Shown here piece after piece: positions 17,364 through 26,772 of a DNA stretch of 64,000 nucleotides. Below the pieces are notes generated by a model. The model worked only from the letters and a program-made list of their open reading frames with translations. It had not been told where the DNA came from and ran no database searches. How positions within the stretch are numbered: the stretch's first letter is position 1; each line of letters begins with the position of its first letter. Made by a program: the position numbers and the translations under genes. The DNA comes from Nitrospina sp. GTDB taxonomy: Bacteria > Nitrospinota > Nitrospinia > Nitrospinales > VA-1. Location: the NCBI GenBank assembly GCA_018673915.1, contig JABHBK010000042.1, forward strand, positions 1 to 64,000, written 5' to 3'.

Positions 17364-19547
17364 ATGATAAAAGTTCTTTTTAGTTTAATTTCTACTTTGA
17401 TTTTATTGCTCCAGATATTTTCCATCTGTTGGGCTCAAAATGATGCCCATAGAGAAAGTGCTGAAAAAACTTTTCCTCCAGTTTTGGAGTTGAACGAATT
17501 ACTTGTAACTCCGAGTGTCTTAAATTTTGATTTTTCTTCCGATACAAGTAGTCGCCTGGATCTTCCGGTATTTGAAACCCCGGCCTCAATAACCGTTATC
17601 AATAATTCTGAATTAAAACGTGGCGGGTATCAGGAGGTGGGAAAGGTTTTGGAGCGATCCCCCGGATTCGTTTGGGGAAATCCTCCTGCAGAGCCTGCAA
17701 ATTATTCCATGCGGGGTTTTACGTCTAATCAAGTCATGATCCAACGGGATGGGATCTGGTTGGGTCCGGCTTTGATTACCGGGCGACCTCAGAATGGTTT
17801 TAATCTGGACCGGATCGAAGTTCTGAAGGGTCCCGCATCTGTATTGCATGGTCAGGGAGCAATCGGGGCGACCCTTAACATGGTCACCAAGAAACCTGAA
17901 ATGGGAAACTCGAACTCCTATGAGATTTTGAGTTCCTATGGCCGGTATGACACGGTAAAAGCGGGTGTTGGAGCCGGAGGCCCAATGGGCAAAAATTTAT
18001 GGTTCCGAATAGATGGAAGTGAATACAGCTCAGATGGATATGTGGATAATGCCGACCCAAAATCAAGAAACTTCATAGGTTCGGTATTGTGGAAACCGAA
18101 TGATCAATTGGATGTGACCTTTGGTGTCGATTTTCTTGATGACAAATTGCAAAACTATTGGGGCACCCCCCTTGTAACAGAAGCATTCGCCACTCAGCCT
18201 CTCACTGGAGTAGTTTCCACTACAGATGGTCGAACTATCGACAAGCGAACGCAGTTTGTGAATTACAACATTTCTGATGAAGTGGCAGATTCATATCAAA
18301 TGCTGACAACGTTGGATTTAAGTTGGAAGCATAGCAATAAACTTTCTTTTCGCAACTACACCTACTTTTTAAATGCGGATCGGGAATGGCGCAACTCGGA
18401 GCAATATACCTTTAACTCCACAACAAATTTGATTGATCGTGATCGTTTTTTTGTAGCCCATGAGCAAATCACTGTCGGTAACCGCATGAGTGCCAAGTAT
18501 AAAAATACTTTTGCGGGGATGGAAAACCAATATCTGGTTGGAATTGATTCCAGTTATGTGGATTTTGAAAGAAAATCCCAGCCACTCTCAAATGTAACTT
18601 CAGTCGATCCCTTTTCCGTGACTCTACCCAGCCAAGATACCTTTGGCAATAGTCCTGCAAGCTTTAGGTTAAATCCTACCCGGATAATTTCGGTTGCAAC
18701 CTTTTTTGAGGATACTTTGAAGGTCAGTCCAAAATTGAGGCTGGTTGCGGGTCTGCGCCAAGACCATATCGAATTGTTTCGGCTCAACTTTAATGACCCC
18801 ACCCCCGGAGAATCTTTTGAAAAAACATTTAATCCTTTCAGTTGGCGGCTGGGAGCTGTCTATGAAATTGCTCCATCCTGGAACGCCTACATCCAAATGA
18901 GTTCCGGTACCGATCCCCTGGGCGATGATGTGTTTCTTGTGACATCAAGTCAAAACTTTGATCTTTCTACCTCACAACAATGGGAAATGGGATTAAAATC
19001 CAGGCTCTTGGATGGAAGGGCGGAAATGGCTGTAGCCGTATACCATATTGAAAGACAAAACACCTTAATCAAGGATTCAAACGATAGTGTTTTGGGCGGT
19101 GACGGGAGCCAGAGATCTACCGGTTTTGAACTGGAGGGTTCGTTCTTGGTGACACCAAAATGGAGAGTTGGGGCTAATACTGCTTATACAGATGCTGAAT
19201 TTGGTGTTTTTGAGAACGTTTCCGGGAATACCCCATCCAATGTTCCTGAGTGGGTGGCCAATGCATGGACCAATTATTCCAGAGTGGCAGGGCTCCCAAT
19301 TGATGTCGGCGGTAGCTTCAGATACGTGGATGATCGCTTTAATGATAGATTCAATACTGTGAAAATGTTGGCCTACCAAACAGTAGATATTCATGCCACC
19401 TATCGAAGTGGGAATGGTCGCTATACCGCAAGGTTGACAAATCTTTTTGATAAAGCTTATGCGTTGTGGGGCGATGAATTTTATAACAACCAGCTAATTC
19501 TGGGTTCTCCTCGATCATTTGAAATTAGCGCACAGTTTGATTTTTAA
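17364..19547 (+). CDS. TonB-dependent outer-membrane receptor under cobalamin control
   Basis: 727 residues from the ATG at 17364 (GGGAAAA in front; an in-frame ATG at 17352 has no ribosome-binding site). A signal peptide ends near SICWA. The plug domain follows, with FETPASITVINNSELKRGG, YSMRGFTSNQVMIQRDG and DRIEVLKGPASVLHGQGAIGA split over adjacent segments. The barrel ends in a terminal Phe (SFEISAQFDF). Sequence style is that of siderophore receptors (FhuA/FoxA-like) rather than short BtuB, but the cobalamin riboswitch in front points to a corrinoid, cobinamide or cobalt-chelate ligand. It acts in the outer membrane, energised by the TonB encoded downstream. The ligand is inferred. Confidence 0.93.
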   Translation: MIKVLFSLISTLILLLQIFSICWAQNDAHRESAEKTFPPVLELNELLVTPSVLNFDFSSDTSSRLDLPVFETPASITVINNSELKRGGYQEVGKVLERSPGFVWGNPPAEPANYSMRGFTSNQVMIQRDGIWLGPALITGRPQNGFNLDRIEVLKGPASVLHGQGAIGATLNMVTKKPEMGNSNSYEILSSYGRYDTVKAGVGAGGPMGKNLWFRIDGSEYSSDGYVDNADPKSRNFIGSVLWKPNDQLDVTFGVDFLDDKLQNYWGTPLVTEAFATQPLTGVVSTTDGRTIDKRTQFVNYNISDEVADSYQMLTTLDLSWKHSNKLSFRNYTYFLNADREWRNSEQYTFNSTTNLIDRDRFFVAHEQITVGNRMSAKYKNTFAGMENQYLVGIDSSYVDFERKSQPLSNVTSVDPFSVTLPSQDTFGNSPASFRLNPTRIISVATFFEDTLKVSPKLRLVAGLRQDHIELFRLNFNDPTPGESFEKTFNPFSWRLGAVYEIAPSWNAYIQMSSGTDPLGDDVFLVTSSQNFDLSTSQQWEMGLKSRLLDGRAEMAVAVYHIERQNTLIKDSNDSVLGGDGSQRSTGFELEGSFLVTPKWRVGANTAYTDAEFGVFENVSGNTPSNVPEWVANAWTNYSRVAGLPIDVGGSFRYVDDRFNDRFNTVKMLAYQTVDIHATYRSGNGRYTARLTNLFDKAYALWGDEFYNNQLILGSPRSFEISAQFDF

Positions 19548-19565
19548 TTAAGCCGAGATAAATTT

Positions 19566-20993
19566 ATGCGAATTATAACACTGGCTCATCGGTGGATGGG
19601 AGTTGTCCTGTGTTTGTTTTTTGCTGCATGGTTCCTCAGTGGCGCCGTACTCATTTATCATCCCTTCCCCTCCCTTTCTCAAGCCGAACAACTCTCAAAA
19701 AAAACCGGGATCGATTTTTCAAAAATCAAAATTACTCCGAAAGAGGCGGTCGGTAAAAATTCGGGTTTTGATCGTTTTCGCTTGATTGATGTCGCAGGCC
19801 AACCTGTCTATGTATTGCATCCTCAAATAGGGCCGGTCATAACAATAGGCGCCGATGATGGAAAACCTCTAAATCTTCTGACTGGGGAAACAGCTGGTGA
19901 AGTTGCAGAAAAATTTTTAGGAGAACCTGCGTTAAGAATATACGGCCCATTGAATTATGACCAATGGATAGTGCCTAATCGATATGATCCATATCGTCCG
20001 TTTTATCGCATTTCAATGCTAGACAAAAAAGACACCGTTTTATACGTTTCCTCTCGTACAGGAGAAGTTCTACAAAAAACTGAGGGTAGTGAGCGAGCCT
20101 GGAATTATGTCGGTGCAGTTGTTCATTGGATCTACCCAACAGTTCTACGTAGTAATTGGGCATTATGGGACCAAACGGTTTGGTGTATTTCTTTGTTTGG
20201 TGTGGTAACAACCTTGGCAGGACTGTGGTTGGGTGTAGTTCGATTTAGGGAAGCCCAAAAAACGACTCGAACCCATAGCCCTTATAAAGGTTGGTTGCGT
20301 ATGCACCATATTTTGGGATTGTTCTCTGGAATATTTATTTTTTTCTGGATTTTTAGTGGGTGGTTGTCTATGGATCATGGTCGAATTTTTTCACAGCCAA
20401 ATCCCAATACAAGACAGATACAAAGTTTTAGCGGAAAACCAATGAAGCAAACCGTTGAACGAATTTCTGTGGAGGCCCTGGAAGCCCTTAAACAATCAAA
20501 TGAGGTAGAAGTTTTTTCTGTCGGAGGGAAAACATATGTCATGAAAAGTAGCACAAATGGAAAAAAACTATATGAACCTAAAGGCCGTGAAGTTCTTTCC
20601 CCCACCGAGTTTACAGAACTGGAATTAATTAATGCGTTAAAGGCGGCTTGGCCCGGCGTGAATATCCAATCCACTCAAAGGCCTGAAAAGTTTGATATCT
20701 ATGGGCAACTGCGCGAAAGCTCCTTACCCCCCAATACACTCAGAATTATATTGAGTGACCCGATGCAAACTTGGATACATATTGATATGGATTCTGGACA
20801 GATTGTGTCGGTTATGAATAGAAGTCGGCGTTTATATCGTTGGTTGTTCAATGGGTTGCACAGTTTGGACTTTCCCGGCTTGGCAAACCATCGGCCATTA
20901 TGGGATGTATTGATCTTGTCAATGCTTGCAGGAGGCTTTTTTTTCAGTATTACCGGGGTGGTTGTAGGATGGAAGAGACTATTTAATCATTGA
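19566..20993 (+). CDS. PepSY-domain transmembrane protein (siderophore-reductase-like)
   Basis: 475 residues with four or more membrane helices. The N-terminus TLAHRWMGVVLCLFFAAWFLSG is the typical PepSY-associated helix with its conserved His-Arg-Trp, later RMHHILGLFSGIFIFFWIFSGW and a final LAGGFFFSITGVVVGW. Two periplasmic PepSY-like regions lie between. Relatives accompany siderophore receptors and reduce or dismantle imported metal chelates at the inner membrane. It lies 18 bases after the receptor gene and in the same riboswitch-controlled unit, so a reductive step on a cobalt or corrinoid ligand is possible but unproven. Confidence 0.88.
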   Translation: MRIITLAHRWMGVVLCLFFAAWFLSGAVLIYHPFPSLSQAEQLSKKTGIDFSKIKITPKEAVGKNSGFDRFRLIDVAGQPVYVLHPQIGPVITIGADDGKPLNLLTGETAGEVAEKFLGEPALRIYGPLNYDQWIVPNRYDPYRPFYRISMLDKKDTVLYVSSRTGEVLQKTEGSERAWNYVGAVVHWIYPTVLRSNWALWDQTVWCISLFGVVTTLAGLWLGVVRFREAQKTTRTHSPYKGWLRMHHILGLFSGIFIFFWIFSGWLSMDHGRIFSQPNPNTRQIQSFSGKPMKQTVERISVEALEALKQSNEVEVFSVGGKTYVMKSSTNGKKLYEPKGREVLSPTEFTELELINALKAAWPGVNIQSTQRPEKFDIYGQLRESSLPPNTLRIILSDPMQTWIHIDMDSGQIVSVMNRSRRLYRWLFNGLHSLDFPGLANHRPLWDVLILSMLAGGFFFSITGVVVGWKRLFNH

Positions 20994-21132
20994 TATATTA
21001 TAATTACGTCTCCAACCTATACTCTTACCAAGGCAAATGTTGTTGGGGTTTTTAAATAAAACTATGGGTCTAGGTAAAGTAATTGTTGTCGTAATTTTTG
21101 CAATTAATAAATAATTAATAAATGCATCATCA

Positions 21133-22212
21133 ATGAAAATCCGAAAAAGTAAAAGTATATTTTTTCAAAATGCATTCGTCCTTTCCATAATTGCGCATGG
21201 AATAGGAATATTCGTTTTGGCTTATTGGACATTTGAAAACGAAATTCCTAAGCCAATACTCGAACCCATTCAAATCAAAACAATTATTTATGAACCTTCA
21301 TCTAAACCAAAGGTGAAAAAGGCGTCTCCCCTCAAACCGGTAAAGGAGCTTCCTTCAAAATTTGATAGACCTATCCCTTCATTGACACCAGTAATCCAAG
21401 AAATAAAGCAGATTCAACCCATTGCTAAAAGTGCGGCATATACTTCAAACCAAAGAGTCTCCCTTACAATCCATGATCCTAAGCCTGTTGAGCCTTTTAT
21501 GGCTCACGCAAGTAAGCCAGCATTTTTTCAAACAGGAATGGTTGCAAGTATGCAGCCCCTCTCTGTGCAACCCGTTCACATGGTTGAAAGAGTTGGTCCA
21601 ACTGGAAACTCATTGCAAAGAGTTAAGATTGTGAAATTATCTGACAGATTTAGTGCCGCCACGGTTCCTAACTCCAGTTTTGGAGCCCGTATTATTTCTA
21701 ATAAGGGTAGCTTGCATACGGTTTCTGTAAAACCAATTCAAGAGGTGAAAAGGATAATTAGGGCTGCTTCTATCAACCAGGTTCAACCCGCTCAATTTGC
21801 TTCAATATCTTCCGATTTGGCTGATGCCTCAAAGCAAAGAGAATTTGAGGCTAGGTTAGAACCTTCTGCTAATTCAAGAGAATCAGAAGTTAGGGATGAT
21901 TCTTCTGACATAGACTTAGAATCTTTAAGGAAAGGTTTTTCAACGGGTGTTTGGAAAAAAATTGCTAAAGCCAAGTACTATCCTCGTATTGCCCAAAATC
22001 GAGGGTGGGAGGGAAAGCCTGTAATAGAGTTTCAATTAGGGAAGGATGGGAATTTGTTGGGCTATTCAATTGCTGTCGCTTCACCCTATGAAGTGCTGAA
22101 TCAGGCCGCTATCGATGCTGTGAAAAATGCAAGCCCGTACCCTAAAATTCCGGAATCCTTCAAGTTAAACTCCATTAGTCTTAAACTTCCTATTTCTTTT
22201 AAAATGGATTAA
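21133..22212 (+). CDS. TonB-like energy-transducing protein
   Basis: 359 residues. One N-terminal membrane anchor (about 14-33, FVLSIIAHGIGIFVLAYWTF, with the expected His) is followed by a Pro/Lys-rich periplasmic spacer (EPIQIKTIIYEPSSKPKVKK) and a long low-complexity linker. The C-terminal TonB domain (about 275-355) has YYPRIAQNRGWEGKPVIEFQ and a terminal ISLKLPISFKM. It couples the inner-membrane proton-motive force to the receptor. No ExbB or ExbD gene is nearby, so those partners must be shared from elsewhere. A 139-base gap separates it from the PepSY gene, so it may also have its own promoter. Confidence 0.9.
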   Translation: MKIRKSKSIFFQNAFVLSIIAHGIGIFVLAYWTFENEIPKPILEPIQIKTIIYEPSSKPKVKKASPLKPVKELPSKFDRPIPSLTPVIQEIKQIQPIAKSAAYTSNQRVSLTIHDPKPVEPFMAHASKPAFFQTGMVASMQPLSVQPVHMVERVGPTGNSLQRVKIVKLSDRFSAATVPNSSFGARIISNKGSLHTVSVKPIQEVKRIIRAASINQVQPAQFASISSDLADASKQREFEARLEPSANSRESEVRDDSSDIDLESLRKGFSTGVWKKIAKAKYYPRIAQNRGWEGKPVIEFQLGKDGNLLGYSIAVASPYEVLNQAAIDAVKNASPYPKIPESFKLNSISLKLPISFKMD

Positions 22213-22214
22213 CC

Positions 22215-22946
22215 ATGAAATTGGCTAGATTTAATTCAATCATTTTTATTGGGATATTTTTTTCTCTGAGCACTGTTGCTGAAGGAGAGGTGGTTCAGCT
22301 TGATAGCGACTTCGATGGAAAACTGGACCAGTGGCATCATAAAACGGCTGACGATAAGCTTGAGAAAGTTGAATACGATAGAAATGGGGATGGCAAAGCG
22401 GATCAAGTTGACATATATGAGGCAAATAAAAAACCTGTGCGAGTTGAATTTGATAGAAATTTTGATGGAATTTTTGATCAAATCCAACTCTATTCTCAGG
22501 GTTTCTTGCTCACTAAAATAGAAAAGGATTCCCGGTTTTCAGGGTTGTTTGATTGGCATGAGTTTTATAATACGGACAATAAAATAATTCGATTAGAAAT
22601 AGATCAAAATGGCGATGGAAAGATAGATGTATTTCAGTTCTTTTCTGGAGGAGGAAAAATTAATGAGGTTGAATATGACATTTCCCATGATGGAAACATT
22701 GATCGCTGGGAAAAGTTTGGGGAAAATGAGTCCGTAGAATCAGTAGCTTTTGATACCAATCAAGACAGCAAGCCAGACCAATGGCAGTATTTTTTAAATT
22801 CCACTCAACTAGAAAAGGTGGAACACGATACTAACTTTGATGGGAAAATCGATCGATGGGAATATTTTAACTCCTCCGGGGAAATTGATCGAATCGAGAT
22901 TGATCGCAACAATGATGGGAAAGTGGACTTAGTTAAAAAAAAGTAA
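22215..22946 (+). CDS. Secreted protein of EF-hand-like calcium-binding repeats
   Basis: 243 residues beginning 2 bases after the TonB gene. A signal peptide (to about residue 25, STVAEG) precedes a string of about nine repeats of roughly 21 residues, each with a D-x-[DN]-x-DGK-x-D-x-[WF] core, for example LDSDFDGKLDQW, YDRNGDGKADQ, QNGDGKIDVFQFF and TNFDGKIDRWEYF. The Asp pattern resembles the calcium loop of EF-hands, and the second half of each repeat (KLEKVEYD-like) is beta-forming. Likely a calcium-stabilised periplasmic or surface solenoid. Co-location with the receptor and TonB suggests a role in the same uptake unit; function unknown. Confidence 0.8.
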   Translation: MKLARFNSIIFIGIFFSLSTVAEGEVVQLDSDFDGKLDQWHHKTADDKLEKVEYDRNGDGKADQVDIYEANKKPVRVEFDRNFDGIFDQIQLYSQGFLLTKIEKDSRFSGLFDWHEFYNTDNKIIRLEIDQNGDGKIDVFQFFSGGGKINEVEYDISHDGNIDRWEKFGENESVESVAFDTNQDSKPDQWQYFLNSTQLEKVEHDTNFDGKIDRWEYFNSSGEIDRIEIDRNNDGKVDLVKKK

Positions 22947-23069
22947 TGTCTGATTCCTTGTCTCTACGCCGCAAAACTGGAATTGAAAAAAAGATTCTTA
23001 ACGAATTAAATTAAGAGCTAGCGTTATCAGCTTGGAGGTATTTCTTTCTGAGGGGGGCTGCGGCTTCAC

Positions 23070-23480
23070 CTAATTTCCTACTGCGGGACCTATATCTTCG
23101 ATCGTTTTGCCCATTTCTTCGGCCATTTGTTCCATGCTTTCCCCTAGTCCTCTCATCAATTCTTCGGCTATTTGCTCCATGTCGGGATTCACTCCTTCAG
23201 GAAATTGCTGCATGCCTTGGGCCTTTTTTTGATTCTGCGTAGTTCTTTTTTTAGTGGGATTTTTGTTTAAGCTGGTTTTAGGCTTTTCAGTTTTCTTTTT
23301 TGGTTTCTTGTTGGTATAGGCGGGTCTGAATTTAAGGGGGACCTTGGTGATGTCATCGGTGAAATGCTGGCCCTTTTCGTCTTTCCATTTATAAAGGACT
23401 GCCCAGGCCGGATTAGCCCATAAAAAAAGCAAGAAAGGAATGAAAATCCATTTCAATAAGTTAAGCCTGTTTTTGGACAT
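23070..23480 (-). CDS. DUF4124-type secreted protein
   Basis: 136 residues from the ATG at 23480, chosen because AAGGA lies about 9 bases upstream and because a signal peptide starts there (LLKWIFIPFLLFLWANPAWA). The mature N-terminus LYKWKDEKGQHFTDDITKVP is the DUF4124 pattern (YKWxDxxGxxxxTDxP). A Lys/Thr-rich linker and a Met/Glu-rich amphipathic C-terminus (MEQIAEELMRGLGESMEQMA) follow. Periplasmic; function unknown. Converges with the calcium-repeat gene. Confidence 0.8.
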   Translation of the reverse strand: MSKNRLNLLKWIFIPFLLFLWANPAWAVLYKWKDEKGQHFTDDITKVPLKFRPAYTNKKPKKKTEKPKTSLNKNPTKKRTTQNQKKAQGMQQFPEGVNPDMEQIAEELMRGLGESMEQMAEEMGKTIEDIGPAVGN

Positions 23481-23609
23481 TAGGATTGTGTCCTTAAAGG
23501 TTGCTTTCTGAAATTTATATAGATAATTCATTGTATACCCTGTTGGCCTGATTTTCATACATGAATTAGAGGTAATAGCATATTGAAGTTTTGTCGGGTG
23601 TGGGGAACC

Positions 23610-24818
23610 TCAGTGGGTAGAAATACCCGCCTTTTTGGATATGATTTTCCTGAAAGCAGAGACGGCCTGATCGAGTTCAGCGATTTCGTGTGCGGCAGAA
23701 ATCTGTATGCGAATGCGGGCAGTGCCTTTGGGGACTACCGGATAGCTGAAACCAACAACGTAGATACCCTCTACCAGTAACTCTTCTGCCATATTTTTTG
23801 CCGCCGTAGCATCGCCGATCATGATGGGAATGATAGGGTGGTCGCCGGTTCTGATTTCGAAACCTGCTTCAGAAATTGCGCTGCGGAAGTATTTTACGTT
23901 CCCTCGAAGCTTGTTTATTAAAACAAGCGAACTTGAAATGAGTTCTAAAGCTTTAAGAGTAGTGGCTGCAATGACTGGTGACAAGCTGTTGGAAAACAAG
24001 TAAGGTCTTGACCGCTGGCGTAAAAGGCCAACGACTTCTTTGCGTCCTGTGGTGAATCCACCTGAGGCTCCCCCTAGAGCTTTGCCAAAAGTTGAAGTGA
24101 TGATGTCGACGCGTCCCAGAACATTACGATATTCAATACTGCCACGGCCGGTATTGCCAAAAAAACCTGTGGCATGGGAGTCATCGACCATAACTTTAGA
24201 GTCATAACGATCTGCAAGATCGCAAATTTCCTCCAGCGGGGCGACATCGCCGTCCATGCTGAAAACTCCATCGGTGGCGATGATTCGGTGTCGATATTTT
24301 TGCGCTCTTTTTAATTGGGTTTCCAGAGAATCCATATCGGCATGATTGTAACGAAACCGGTTAGCCTTGCAAAGGCGCACCCCGTCAATGATGCTGGCAT
24401 GATTCAGCCGGTCACTGATAATTGCATCCTTTTCCGTCAGCAGAGTTTCAAACAGTCCACAGTTGGCATCAAAACATGAGGAATAAAGAATTGTGTCTTG
24501 GGTTTGCAGGAATTGAGAAATCTTTTGCTCGAGTTGCTTGTGGATTTCCTGAGTTCCGCAAATAAATCGCACCGAAGCCATGCCGTATCCATATTGTTCC
24601 AGGGCCTGTCGTGCGGCATCTAGCATTTCAGGGTGGTTAGCCAATCCGAGATAATTGTTGGCGCAAAAATTTAAAACTTTTTCTCCCTGGGTCGTGGAAA
24701 GGTGTACCCCCTGTTGCGACAGCAGTACCCGTTCTTCTTTATATAGACCCGCCTCATGAATCGTTTCCAGTTCAGATCGAAGATGTGCATGGAAACTGTC
24801 AGGATTCTGGTCAATCAT
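23610..24818 (-). CDS. kbl: Glycine C-acetyltransferase (2-amino-3-ketobutyrate CoA ligase)
   Basis: 402 residues, alpha-oxoamine synthase family, PLP-dependent. [64 protein letters not shown] and the PLP lysine region [13 protein letters not shown] are all present. With the preceding dehydrogenase gene (overlap 8 bases) it forms the tdh-kbl pair that turns threonine into glycine and acetyl-CoA, via 2-amino-3-oxobutyrate. The pairing argues against BioF or serine palmitoyltransferase. A second family member lies at 37212. Confidence 0.93.
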   Translation of the reverse strand: MIDQNPDSFHAHLRSELETIHEAGLYKEERVLLSQQGVHLSTTQGEKVLNFCANNYLGLANHPEMLDAARQALEQYGYGMASVRFICGTQEIHKQLEQKISQFLQTQDTILYSSCFDANCGLFETLLTEKDAIISDRLNHASIIDGVRLCKANRFRYNHADMDSLETQLKRAQKYRHRIIATDGVFSMDGDVAPLEEICDLADRYDSKVMVDDSHATGFFGNTGRGSIEYRNVLGRVDIITSTFGKALGGASGGFTTGRKEVVGLLRQRSRPYLFSNSLSPVIAATTLKALELISSSLVLINKLRGNVKYFRSAISEAGFEIRTGDHPIIPIMIGDATAAKNMAEELLVEGIYVVGFSYPVVPKGTARIRIQISAAHEIAELDQAVSAFRKIISKKAGISTH

Positions 24819-25974
24819 ATTTCAACACTATTTTTGGGTGTGAGGTGATGGCTTTTTCAAAATTTTTTTTATCGAAATCCTTGAACGGAAATACTGTGTC
24901 CTTTCCTCGGTTCAAGATGACATCGTAAATTTTATCTTGCAGAGCATGGCCCCTGGACATCAGCAGGTTGCTGGCAATGTACCAGGTCTGAAAAACCTTT
25001 CGGCCGACAACGCTGTGCATGGATTTTCCGAATAGAATGATATTTTGAAAGTCTGTCAAGGTGTAGTCGCCAGAGGAAAGGCCGAACAAAATAATATCTC
25101 CTCCGGCGCGGGTGGAAGCGATTGCTGTGTTCAAAGCCTGGTTGCTTCCAGACATTTCAAAAGCCACATCAACCCCTTCGCCAAAGCATTGCTTTCGAAT
25201 TTTATCGGCAATTTCATTATCCGGGGCGGCCCCGGATTTTTTTGTCGGATCCGTAGAGACTCTTAGTGTGGCGTCTACGCCAAGCTCTTCCGCCATTTTC
25301 AGATTAGATTTTCCGGGATCAACACCAATGATCATTGAAGCTCCCATTGCTCGGGCGACCAGAATGGTGAAGAGTCCTATTGTTCCGCATCCGAACACGG
25401 CCACGGTTTTCCCGCGAAGGTCTACCCGGCTGCAAGCATGTACTGCGTTCCCCAAAGGTTCCTGAATGGCGGCAACCTCGGGACGAATTTTATCCAGATC
25501 GGTTCGCCATAATTCTTTTGCTGGCAGTTTGACCTGCTCCGCAAAACAGCCATCGGTGGATATTCCTATAATGAGGTGGTCTGAACAAACATGGGCATCG
25601 CCAATTTTGCATTGATGACAAACTCCGCAAAAGATGTGTGATTCTGTAGAAACGATATCACCCGGCTTGTATCCATAATGGTTTTGGGAATAAGAACCCG
25701 CTTCGACAATTTCTCCTAAAAATTCATGTCCGCAAATCCTGTATGCCTGGTCTTCCCGGTCCCGCGAGTCGAGAAGCATTTCCTTGAACGCATGGCGAAA
25801 CCAGATACTTTTATCGGAGCCGCAAAATCCGGTGTAAAGAGGTTTGATTATGCATTGGTTGGAATCGGCAGGGCACCGGGCTTCATCCAGTTCCGGTTCT
25901 GGCACATCCGCCAGATTCATTCCAGTTGTTGTCTGCCATTCGTCGCGGGGAATATCCAGAACCAAGGCTTTCAT
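24811..25974 (-). CDS. tdh: Zinc-dependent threonine 3-dehydrogenase-like enzyme
   Basis: 387 residues, medium-chain Zn dehydrogenase. Catalytic zinc ligands are in YTGFCGSDK and [11 protein letters not shown], and the structural zinc loop is [15 protein letters not shown]. The NAD-binding fold is [23 protein letters not shown]. Overlap with kbl makes L-threonine the probable substrate. The N-terminal part is somewhat longer and more divergent than E. coli Tdh (341 residues), so another polyol or amino-alcohol substrate is possible. Confidence 0.82.
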   Translation of the reverse strand: MKALVLDIPRDEWQTTTGMNLADVPEPELDEARCPADSNQCIIKPLYTGFCGSDKSIWFRHAFKEMLLDSRDREDQAYRICGHEFLGEIVEAGSYSQNHYGYKPGDIVSTESHIFCGVCHQCKIGDAHVCSDHLIIGISTDGCFAEQVKLPAKELWRTDLDKIRPEVAAIQEPLGNAVHACSRVDLRGKTVAVFGCGTIGLFTILVARAMGASMIIGVDPGKSNLKMAEELGVDATLRVSTDPTKKSGAAPDNEIADKIRKQCFGEGVDVAFEMSGSNQALNTAIASTRAGGDIILFGLSSGDYTLTDFQNIILFGKSMHSVVGRKVFQTWYIASNLLMSRGHALQDKIYDVILNRGKDTVFPFKDFDKKNFEKAITSHPKIVLKYD

Positions 25975-26037
25975 AGCAATTTCTCCGTAAGAGATATTTT
26001 AAAACCAATTCAAACCTGTAAAATTCCCCAAGTTCGT

Positions 26038-26529
26038 CTAACGCTCAGTGGGATAATGTGTGCTCAGGTGCAATACATAGTCTCCTTCATCCTTGATCAA
26101 CAAAGGAGGTTTACTCTTTTCGCTGGTATCAGGCGGGTGTACCGTATCTGTTGGCGTAGCAGTTTGGGGTTTGGGAATCACCGAAACACGATCTCCAGTT
26201 TTCCAGGGTTCAGGTTCCCCAGCTTTTCGTTCGAGTGCAATGATGAGAACGTGATGGCTCACAGCGTTCCATCTGGAGTCACTTTTTCGATTAGCCTTTA
26301 TGCGCCTTTCTCGTTCTAGGGATTTTGGGGGAGGAAGATTCTTTCGGCGTTCCATCAAACGAGTATCCCTTACCCTTAAAATGATGCCTTCACTGTTATG
26401 AGGTGTTCCTGTGAGTTGGGGTGCACCCAAGCCTCCATTAGTTGGAAGTGTCCAGTAGGGAGATTTTATCTTGCTCACGTGTTTTTCTGGTTCCGGTTCC
26501 CTATTATGGTCTATGGGTGCAATCAGCAT
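26038..26529 (-). CDS. Hypothetical Pro/Arg-rich protein
   Basis: 163 residues from the ATG at 26529 (GAGAAGAG just upstream); the open frame extends 4 codons to a TTG. No family recognised. It is basic, rich in Pro, Arg, Glu and His, without a signal peptide or membrane helix; the middle (LMERRKNLPPPKSLERERRI) looks disordered and the part after it (AVSHHVLIIALERKAGEPE) more folded. It stands alone between tdh and fhs, reading towards tdh with a 63-base gap. Probably a real gene because the frame is long and a ribosome-binding site exists. Confidence 0.5.
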   Translation of the reverse strand: MLIAPIDHNREPEPEKHVSKIKSPYWTLPTNGGLGAPQLTGTPHNSEGIILRVRDTRLMERRKNLPPPKSLERERRIKANRKSDSRWNAVSHHVLIIALERKAGEPEPWKTGDRVSVIPKPQTATPTDTVHPPDTSEKSKPPLLIKDEGDYVLHLSTHYPTER

Positions 26530-26562
26530 GACTCTTCTCAATATCAGGTTTTAGAATAGATA

Positions 26563-26592
26563 CCCTTATATATATAGGGATATCCCCTATAT
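26563..26592. promoter_or_regulatory. Repeated operator-like half-sites
   Basis: Three closely spaced copies of one half-site, in alternating orientation: CCCTTATAT (26563-26571), ATATAGGG (26572-26579) and CCCTATAT (26585-26592). The last two form a perfect inverted repeat around five bases. The site lies upstream of the hypothetical minus-strand gene and about 180 bases before fhs, as expected for an operator, but no regulator is known. Confidence 0.35.
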
Positions 26593-26772
26593 TAAATATA
26601 TTCCCTTCCATCGGAATGCGCTATGAATTAAAGGGCTTTAAAGGCCTGATTTGCCATTGGGTGTGTCCTTATGGAATTTTTTGAACAGATTATGATCTAA
26701 GATTAAGAAGCGTTAAGACAAACAAAACAGGAACTCAGGCTGAAACTTACTGCCTAAACCCCTTTGTTAGTT

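Noticed and set aside
25726-26319. 197-codon plus-strand frame opposite tdh and the hypothetical gene
   Set aside because: It is antisense to the well-supported dehydrogenase start and shows only low-complexity translation.
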